A stretch of DNA of 33,610 bases from IMG/VR virus record IMGVR_UViG_3300046543_000151, positions 1 to 33,610 of that record; one strand, given 5' to 3'. This document shows, one piece after another, positions 29,256 to 33,610 of this stretch. The stretch comes from a virus. How positions within the stretch are numbered: position 1 is the first letter of the stretch; every line of letters starts with the position of its first letter. The notes beneath the pieces were generated by a model. The model was given only the letters and a program-made list of their open reading frames with translations. It was not told where the DNA came from and did not search any database. Both the position numbers and the translations under genes were made by a program.

Positions 29256-29764
29256 GCTGCGTTCCTCAGTTCGTACCGCGTCGTCTTCTTCATCGGCGCC
29301 ACGCCGACAACTTGTCCATCGCGCATCCGCTTCTCGATCTGATCCGACGCCCAAACGTATTTCCGCTTGCTCACTGCCTCGACCAGTTCCTCAAAGACGT
29401 GGATGCCGCCGTTGATGGCCGTCAGCTCGTCGCCGGTACTTACCCTGCGGCCCATCGCAAAGAACCGCTCCTGCACCGAAATAAGCGCGTTGCTGGCGTC
29501 ATAAACCGCCTGCAGACCGATGTGCTTGTTTTTAGCTTGCTCGCACAGCACGAGGCAGACGTTGCAGGCGGTCACGAGCGCGCCCCAGTCGTCTTGCGTT
29601 GCTTCGCCCTTGGAGAGCGCCAGCGCGGCCATGTGCGTCGTCAGCAGTACCTTTTCCTTCAGTTCGCCCTTTAGCGGTTCATCGCCTTCGAAGAGCGTCG
29701 TGATCGTATCTTTCACGCCTACCTTCGGCACATATTTCCGTCTTGGTTTCCGATTCCCTGCCAT
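29252..29764 (-). CDS. 170-aa phage protein, unknown
   Basis: The product (MAGNRKPRRKYVPKVGVKDTITTLFEGDEPLKGELKEKVLLTTHMAALALSKGEATQDDW…) has a basic N-terminus and a long helical body. The body includes NVCLVLCEQAKNKHIGLQAVYDASNALISVQERF, followed by ELTAINGGIHVFEELVEAVSKRKY. The C-terminus is basic. I recall similar proteins in phages of beta- and gammaproteobacteria without known function. It overlaps the SANT-like gene start by 4 bases. Confidence 0.75.
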   Translation of the reverse strand: MAGNRKPRRKYVPKVGVKDTITTLFEGDEPLKGELKEKVLLTTHMAALALSKGEATQDDWGALVTACNVCLVLCEQAKNKHIGLQAVYDASNALISVQERFFAMGRRVSTGDELTAINGGIHVFEELVEAVSKRKYVWASDQIEKRMRDGQVVGVAPMKKTTRYELRNAA

Positions 29765-29779
29765 TTATCCCTCCCCCGT

Positions 29780-30007
29780 TTAGTCTTCAAGACCTGCCAA
29801 ATAATCGATTGAGCATTCCAACACTTGCGCCATTTCCACCACGATCAAGAATTTCGGCATCGCGCTCCGGTTCTCGATTGCGGTGATCGTGGAAACGTGA
29901 ACTCCAACCTGGGCCGCGAAATCGCGCAACGCGAACCCGCGGCGAATTCGTTCTGCCTTGAGCCGCTTTCCAAACTCGCCGAATCCAGGCTTGCGTGCGA
30001 ATGCCAT
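29780..30007 (-). CDS. XRE-family HTH regulator
   Basis: The 75-aa product is a single HTH_3 domain: FGKRLKAERIRRGFALRDFAAQVGVHVSTITAIENRSAMPKFLIVVEMAQVLECSIDYL. Helix 2-turn-helix 3 is RDFAAQVGVHVSTITAIENR. It probably represses or modulates a phage promoter; it is separate from the Cro/CI pair at the right end. The ATG at 30007 is chosen because a longer frame runs into the upstream gene without sense. Confidence 0.85.
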   Translation of the reverse strand: MAFARKPGFGEFGKRLKAERIRRGFALRDFAAQVGVHVSTITAIENRSAMPKFLIVVEMAQVLECSIDYLAGLED

Positions 30008-30009
30008 CT

Positions 30010-30294
30010 CTACCCCCTCGTCAAAACCTCGATTGCCTGTTCTGCGCTTTCCACCACATGAATCTCGCCGGACCATTCGTCGTGAAACACTTTCTGATCT
30101 GCGGTAAGCCGGCGCTTGCTGAGCGGCTGGCTTGAGTCCTTCACTTCGAGCAGGATGTTTCGCCCTCTGAAGCCAACAACCAAATCCGGGAAGCCTTGCC
30201 CGACCGTGTGAGTCGGGACGACTTTCGCGCCGACCAAGCGAAGCGCTTTCACGATCTCGACTTGGTTCGCGTCTACCTTGGCAGCTCGTCTCAC
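30010..30294 (-). CDS. VRR-NUC domain nuclease
   Basis: The 94-aa protein has the VRR-NUC (PD-(D/E)xK) core: an N-terminal E in VEIVKALR, GFPDLVVGFRGRNILLEVKD (Asp in PDL, E-x-K in LEVKD) and QKVFHDEW. Such nucleases can act as resolvases or structure-specific nucleases in phage recombination. GTG at 30294 is taken as start because it overlaps the upstream stop (GTGA), and the product begins directly with the domain. A longer frame to 30519 is a shadow. Confidence 0.85.
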   Translation of the reverse strand: MRRAAKVDANQVEIVKALRLVGAKVVPTHTVGQGFPDLVVGFRGRNILLEVKDSSQPLSKRRLTADQKVFHDEWSGEIHVVESAEQAIEVLTRG

Positions 30295-30437
30295 GCTTCT
30301 TCCTCCGGTGAATCGGGCTGCTCCTCCCATTCCTCGAAGGCCCGTCGGTCTCGCTCGAGTTGGCTTTCCAGTGGCTTGCCTTCCGCGTAATCCGCCAGAA
30401 GCTTGGCGATGAAGTGCTGCACAGGAACGAAGGTCAT
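30291..30437 (-). CDS. 48-aa acidic protein, unknown
   Basis: The product (MTFVPVQHFIAKLLADYAEGKPLESQLERDRRAFEEWEEQPDSPEEEA) has an amphipathic N-terminal helix and a strongly acidic tail. The ATG overlaps the primase-helicase stop (ATGA), and its own stop overlaps the GTG of the VRR-NUC gene. No family is recognised. Tight coupling on both sides supports it. Confidence 0.65.
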   Translation of the reverse strand: MTFVPVQHFIAKLLADYAEGKPLESQLERDRRAFEEWEEQPDSPEEEA

Positions 30438-32215
30438 ACTTCCTCCGTCTGGCGGCTCGAGAACGGGACATGCATGTACGGCCGGCGCGAATCCCTGGCG
30501 CTGAACTGCATGCAGTCACGATTCAGGAACAGGAACAGCTTTTTGTACTGCGTGTCGCCGTTCCGGTTCTTGTGTAGCTCGAGCGTTGCGTCCGGCTCGT
30601 CCAACTTCGCGTCGCCTTCCTGCTTCTGTGCCGACCAGACGGCAAACACGTTGTCCGCGGCGTCGGTAAGCTTCGAGCTGCCCGAAATGTCCATCTTTCC
30701 GGGCGCCTTCTTCTCGTCCTGTCCCTTGCGTGGGTGCGCCACCAGATGCACATGCACGCCGTTGCCTCGAGCGAATGCGGCCAGTTTGCGCATGGCTTCC
30801 TTCTGCGAAGTCATTGCGCCGGCGCCATCCTCGAGCACGTCGGTCATCATCAAACTGTCGATCACGAAATGCCGGATGCCGTAGCGCTTGTAACCGTAGG
30901 TAAAGACCGTCAGAAGGCGATCTATAGACGCCGTGCCGACGAGGTTGAACAGCCACATGCGATCGCGCAGCCAGTCGGACATGGCGTCCAGATATGCCGG
31001 CGTCGGGCGATCCAATCCGCCAAGTTGCTTGGCCATGCGCTTACCTTGGCGTTCCGGCGTCATCTCGCCCGAGAACACGCAAATCTTCGTGCCTTGGTCC
31101 ATCAGACCGATCAGCACTTGATTCAACATCAGCGATTTGCCATGGCCGTTGTACCCGGTCCACACGGTTAATTCGCCCGGACGGAAGTCAAACCAGAACT
31201 GTTTTTCGCCGCAGAACGACAGGAACGGATTCGTTACCTGATCTTGGGTCGGATAGAACAGCGCCTTTACACCGCCCCAAAAGTCGGAAATCTCGCGCAG
31301 TTCTTCCGGATCGAAAGACTTTCCTTCCGCCAGGCACCTCGAGAAATCTTCCGAGGTCGCGCCGGCAAGTAGGTATTCATTCGCGTCCTTCTTCGGAAAC
31401 TTCACGATTCGGCAGCGCTCGATACCGAGGCGCCCGGCAACTTCCTTTGCGCCCTTTTGGCCCGCTTCGTCGTTGTCGTAGCAAAGGTAGATATCGCTGA
31501 AGCGCTCGAGCCGGTTCCAGTCGTTGTCGATCCACTGGTGATTGCCGGCGCCCGCGTTCACCGAAACAGCCGGGATTCCCATCTGATGCAACGTCATGGC
31601 GTCGATCTCACCCTCTGCGATCGCGAGCACGCGGCGCTTCGGGTCGATCAGATGCCAGCCGAACAGGCACGGCTCGGCGCCGGCTTCCTGGCGCATGTCC
31701 TTCTTGTCCGCGATGTTCCGCGTCTTGGCGTTGATCAACTCGCCTTCACGCAGGTATGGGAACACCGCATACGTCTTTCCGCTGCGCTCAGCTTCGGCAA
31801 TCTTGAACGCTGCGATCGTCGATTGCTCGAGACCGCGCGCCGACAGCCATTCATTGACCGCGGCCTTGGGTGCCGAGCACTTGGGTTTTTCCGGGCGCTT
31901 GTAGCTCGGCATCTCGCGCACTGGCGCCTCGTCGCGCACGCCAAGGAACCGTTTCGCATCGCGCATCGCATCGGCCACAGACACCATGCGGCACTTGCCC
32001 CACAGGTCGAGCAGATCGCCGGCGTCGCCAGTCGCGAAATCCTTCCACACGCCGCGCTTCGAACCGGTAAGGCAAACAGACATGCTCGAGCCAGACTCGC
32101 CACCTACTCCGCCAACCTTCCATTCCTTGCCGGCCTTCTTGCCTTGCGGGAGCAAGTACTCGACGATCGTCGCAGCGTTATCGTTCATCAGCGTTGCCAA
32201 TTCCTTCGCGTTCAT
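30434..32215 (-). CDS. replicative primase-helicase
   Basis: This 593-aa protein joins a TOPRIM primase half and a DnaB/T7 gp4-type helicase half. The TOPRIM motif AIAEGEIDAM is at about 199-208 (Glu201), with YDNDEAG at 246-252. Walker A GYNGHGKS is at 354-361, the Walker B-like HFVIDSLMM at 449-457, and HVHLVAHPRK at 488-497. No N-terminal zinc finger is obvious. It should unwind and prime phage DNA after loading by the initiator encoded just upstream; the genes overlap (ATGA). A longer frame upstream is discounted because of that overlap. Confidence 0.9.
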   Translation of the reverse strand: MNAKELATLMNDNAATIVEYLLPQGKKAGKEWKVGGVGGESGSSMSVCLTGSKRGVWKDFATGDAGDLLDLWGKCRMVSVADAMRDAKRFLGVRDEAPVREMPSYKRPEKPKCSAPKAAVNEWLSARGLEQSTIAAFKIAEAERSGKTYAVFPYLREGELINAKTRNIADKKDMRQEAGAEPCLFGWHLIDPKRRVLAIAEGEIDAMTLHQMGIPAVSVNAGAGNHQWIDNDWNRLERFSDIYLCYDNDEAGQKGAKEVAGRLGIERCRIVKFPKKDANEYLLAGATSEDFSRCLAEGKSFDPEELREISDFWGGVKALFYPTQDQVTNPFLSFCGEKQFWFDFRPGELTVWTGYNGHGKSLMLNQVLIGLMDQGTKICVFSGEMTPERQGKRMAKQLGGLDRPTPAYLDAMSDWLRDRMWLFNLVGTASIDRLLTVFTYGYKRYGIRHFVIDSLMMTDVLEDGAGAMTSQKEAMRKLAAFARGNGVHVHLVAHPRKGQDEKKAPGKMDISGSSKLTDAADNVFAVWSAQKQEGDAKLDEPDATLELHKNRNGDTQYKKLFLFLNRDCMQFSARDSRRPYMHVPFSSRQTEEV

Positions 32216-33012
32216 GCTTGCTCCCTGATCCGTTCGCCGTTGCGCCACTGGTATGCGTTCACCGCGGTACATCCCGCATTCACCGCTTGCCACTCTTTCC
32301 CGAATCCCGCCTCGGACCACCAACATCCGTCTGCGCCTTCACCGTCTTTCCATCGCTGCTGGTTCAGGTAGGTCAGCGGGGCCGGCTCATAGCCCGTCTG
32401 CCACTGCTTGTTCGTCGCCTTCATCGTCTCGACGTGGGCGATTATTTCTGCCGCCACAGATTCGAATCCGGCCTTCACCCACTTCTCAGCGCATTTCGCC
32501 TTTGCCGTTCTTCGGTCTGTTGCCGGCCAAGCCTTCCAAAATCTGTCGAAGCCTTCGTCAGAAGGCGATATGTCTTTGTTCTTATCTACTCTTATCTTAT
32601 CGGTTACCCCATGGGTTACCCGTGGGTTATCCCATGGGTTTCCGTCGGGTATCCCGTGGGTTTCTTTGCTGTCCTCAATTTTTGCTTTACGAGGACGGCC
32701 ACCCTTACCACCATTGGCCCAAGCGGCAATCAGAGATGCGTTGTAGACATCCCATCCGACGACTGTGATCTGTCCGCCCTGACGAGAAACAAACCCGCAT
32801 TCGGTCATCGCTTGCTCGAGCTTTGAAGCGTCCCCGCTGTACCTGCAAATAGCCTTGAGCGCCGCTGTCGGAAGGTCGAAATACCACGTGCGACGGTTCT
32901 GGCAGTGCGCCCACAACCTGATTACGTACAAAGGGGCGGCTTCGTCATCATCTAGCAGCGCGACGAGTGTCCGCGTCTTCCAGTGATCCACAAAGTCAGG
33001 GTCAACGATCAT
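32212..33012 (-). CDS. phage replication initiator with internal iterons
   Basis: The 266-aa protein has an N-terminal winged-helix-like region (residues 1-90, with LPTAALKAICRYSGDASKLEQAMTECGFV). A basic linker follows (GGKGGRPRKAKIEDSK), and then THGIPDGNPWDNPRVTHGVTD, which is encoded by tandem 11-bp DNA repeats. The C-terminal half (FDRFWKAWPATDRRTAKAKCAEKWVKAG…TYLNQQRWKDGE) recalls phage O/DnaD-like replication proteins. Like lambda O, the gene holds its own origin repeats. It probably binds iterons and loads the helicase; the next gene is the primase-helicase, overlapping by ATGA. Confidence 0.8.
   Translation of the reverse strand: MIVDPDFVDHWKTRTLVALLDDDEAAPLYVIRLWAHCQNRRTWYFDLPTAALKAICRYSGDASKLEQAMTECGFVSRQGGQITVVGWDVYNASLIAAWANGGKGGRPRKAKIEDSKETHGIPDGNPWDNPRVTHGVTDKIRVDKNKDISPSDEGFDRFWKAWPATDRRTAKAKCAEKWVKAGFESVAAEIIAHVETMKATNKQWQTGYEPAPLTYLNQQRWKDGEGADGCWWSEAGFGKEWQAVNAGCTAVNAYQWRNGERIREQA
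32568..32664. other. probable replication origin: 11-bp iterons and AT-rich segment
   Basis: From 32602, units GGTTACCCCAT, GGGTTACCCGT, GGGTTATCCCAT, GGGTTTCCGTC and GGGTATCCCGT run head to tail, then GGGTTTC to 32664. Consensus is GGGTTAYCCRT with an 11-base period, about one helical turn. The adjoining 32568-32601 is A/T-rich with CTTATC three times. This matches the lambda-type origin plan of iterons beside an unwinding element inside the initiator gene. Confidence 0.6.
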
Positions 33013-33027
33013 TTTTCAGTTACCGGA

Positions 33028-33051
33028 AACCCATGGGTAACCCATGGGTTA
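33028..33051. promoter_or_regulatory. palindromic iteron pair upstream of the initiator gene
   Basis: AACCCATGGGT occurs twice in a row at 33028-33049, each a palindrome. The CCCATGGG core also lies in the iteron cluster at 32608-32615 and 32631-32638. The pair covers the stop of the 35-aa gene and lies 15 bases before the initiator ATG, so the initiator could bind here to control its own synthesis. Confidence 0.55.
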
Positions 33052-33156
33052 TTTGTGTTTCAGATCAAAGAGACTGAACGCCTTGACGACCGTGGTCGAT
33101 GAAATCCATCCCCGGCAGTAGGCGCGCATCACGGCTCTTTTCAGAATCGATTTCAT
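33049..33156 (-). CDS. 35-aa phage protein
   Basis: The product begins MKSILKRAVMRAYCRGWISS and ends VVKAFSLFDLKHK. I recognise the motif MxAYCRGWI…T…FxLFxL as that of a tiny phage protein encoded before the replication gene, of unknown function. A GGACC-like site precedes the ATG weakly. The stop lies within the palindromic iteron pair. It is the first gene after the Cro-like gene and the 72-base gap 33157-33228, in which no clear promoter or other element was seen. Confidence 0.6.
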   Translation of the reverse strand: MKSILKRAVMRAYCRGWISSTTVVKAFSLFDLKHK

Positions 33157-33228
33157 GTCGGTCCAAACTTTTTCTATGTGACGATCCGACTTTGAAAGCC
33201 CGGACAACCGTTCTTTGACTATGCTGGT

Positions 33229-33438
33229 TTATGCAGTTGCTGCCGCACGTTCCGACATCACTTCCGCATGCAGGCGTTGGATCGCAACTAGCACTTTCCA
33301 TGTGCAGTTCGGTTGCCCGCGCAAGATGCGGTTGACGGTCGGTTGAGAAATTCCGATGCGAGTTGCCAGTTCGGTCTCGACCATGTTCGTAGCCGCTTTG
33401 ATTTCAGCCAGCATTTCGGCAGGCGGTCGTAAATCCAT
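33229..33438 (-). CDS. Cro-like HTH repressor
   Basis: The 69-aa product has an HTH (ETELATRIGISQPTVNRILRGQPNCTWKVLVAIQRLH), with the DNA-reading helix SQPTVNRILRG. It is the first leftward gene, next to the divergent operator region, as cro is. Start at 33438 is chosen because GGGGA lies upstream and longer frames run through the promoter. It probably represses the CI promoter and, at high levels, its own. Confidence 0.8.
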   Translation of the reverse strand: MDLRPPAEMLAEIKAATNMVETELATRIGISQPTVNRILRGQPNCTWKVLVAIQRLHAEVMSERAAATA

Positions 33439-33469
33439 TTCGGTCCCCAGGTTGGTTCGACTTGAGGCT

Positions 33470-33498
33470 AGTCTATACGACAACGCATAGGGAGTCAA
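33470..33498 (-). promoter_or_regulatory. leftward early promoter (for cro-like gene)
   Basis: Read leftward, TTGACT (33493-33498), a 17-base spacer and TAGACT (33470-33475) form a good sigma70 promoter 32 bases before the Cro-like ATG. The -10 box overlaps the first operator-like site, so repressor binding would block it. Confidence 0.6.
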
Positions 33499-33535
33499 TA
33501 CTTTGACGGATAGTTATTTGAAGGTGGTCTATCCG
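33471..33535. promoter_or_regulatory. three operator-like sites in the immunity region
   Basis: Related sites are GTCTATACGAC (33471-33481), GTCTATCCGCC (33527-33537) and, inverted, AACTATCCGTC (33505-33515). CGGATAG at 33507-33513 and CTATCCG at 33529-33535 make a perfect 7-bp inverted pair. Three spaced sites between divergent HTH genes resemble the lambdoid three-site operator. Confidence 0.55.
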
Positions 33536-33547
33536 CCCGCGTATATT
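33518..33547 (+). promoter_or_regulatory. rightward promoter for the CI-like gene
   Basis: TTGAAG (33518-33523), an 18-base spacer and TATATT (33542-33547) face right. The ATG follows only 6 bases after the -10 box, so the transcript may start at or near the A of the ATG and be leaderless, as lambda cI is from PRM. The third operator-like site lies in the spacer. Confidence 0.5.
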
Positions 33548-33553
33548 CCGGGT

Positions 33554-33610
33554 ATGACCATTTCCGACCGACTAGACCAGGCGATGACTCGACGGGATGG
33601 CTCGAAGATG
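33554..33610 (+). CDS. CI-like repressor, 5' end only (partial)
   Basis: The frame begins MTISDRLDQAMTRRDGSKM and runs off the right edge. The start MTxSDRLxxAM is typical of CI/S24-type and XRE phage repressors. It is divergent from the Cro-like gene across a three-site operator region. No ribosome binding site is seen, and the ATG lies 6 bases after a -10 box, which fits a leaderless transcript. Only 19 codons are visible, so the C-terminal (S24 or other) domain and length are unknown. Confidence 0.65.
   Translation, partial: MTISDRLDQAMTRRDGSKM

Noticed and set aside
33065-33301. 78-aa minus-strand frame between the initiator and Cro-like genes
   Set aside because: It overlaps the Cro-like stop and the better supported 35-aa gene in another frame, has no ribosome site, and shows no recognisable composition.
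1-33610. CRISPR array, tRNA genes or insertion sequences
   Set aside because: No regularly spaced repeat-spacer pattern, no cloverleaf-like segment at the att region and no transposase frame were seen. The only tandem repeats are the 11-bp iterons, which lack spacers.
1-33610. Integrated prophage with host flanks
   Set aside because: Both edges cut phage-type genes and the probable attP has phage genes on both sides. No host gene or attL/attR pair is visible, so integration cannot be supported from this window.

Overview
The window reads as almost pure temperate-phage DNA of the podovirus, P22-like kind. The best sequence signs are a P22-type portal (13547-15844), scaffold (10393-11238), coat (8864-10180), tail accessory factors like gp4 (25606-26127) and gp10 (22884-24593), and a gp7/gp20/gp16-like set of DNA ejection proteins (16302-22476). 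Base composition looks moderately GC-rich, and the small hypothetical proteins look like those of phages of Burkholderia and its relatives. That host is an inference; no host gene is visible. Phage genes run off both edges. The repressor gene starting at 33554 points rightward and the integrase operon at the left edge also points rightward, so the window is most simply a circularly permuted or unintegrated phage genome, or an internal piece of one.

Layout. (1) 1-1777, plus strand: end of a rightward operon with a 31-aa zinc-ribbon miniprotein, a DUF4224-like protein, a tyrosine integrase and a Cys-rich protein. (2) 1778-2038: gene-free, repeat-dense, probable attP. (3) 2039-3190, plus: OafA-like acyltransferase, probably for O-antigen modification. 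(4) 3171-11238, minus: distal late genes, read leftward as scaffold, coat, tail fibre, small tail protein, beta-helix tailspike, holin, lysozyme, second holin-like protein, endonuclease VII-type HNH, and an exported fibre-like protein. (5) 11328-12285, plus: a three-gene accessory island (RHH regulator, small membrane protein, AspH-like 2-oxoglutarate hydroxylase) lying against the late operon. (6) 12282-26871, minus: terminase large subunit, portal, GNAT, ejection proteins, gp10, gp4 and small head/tail proteins, with an antisense HNH homing endonuclease at 19894-20427. (7) 26873-33438, minus: early genes, read leftward as Cro-like repressor, 35-aa protein, replication initiator carrying iterons, primase-helicase, VRR-NUC nuclease, HTH protein, SANT/Myb-like protein and many small translationally coupled genes. 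(8) 33439-33610: divergent immunity region and the start of a CI-like repressor gene.

How it works together (inference). Cro and CI compete at three operator-like sites. The leftward early transcript makes the initiator and helicase, which act at the iterons inside the initiator gene. A sigma70-like promoter at 26591-26618 is placed to drive the structural genes. The lysis genes lie near the distal end of the late transcript. The integrase, att repeats and acyltransferase sit next to the tail genes in the same relative position as int-attP-gtr-tailspike in P22.

No tRNA, rRNA, CRISPR array or insertion sequence was seen. No stretch longer than 300 bases lacks a gene.
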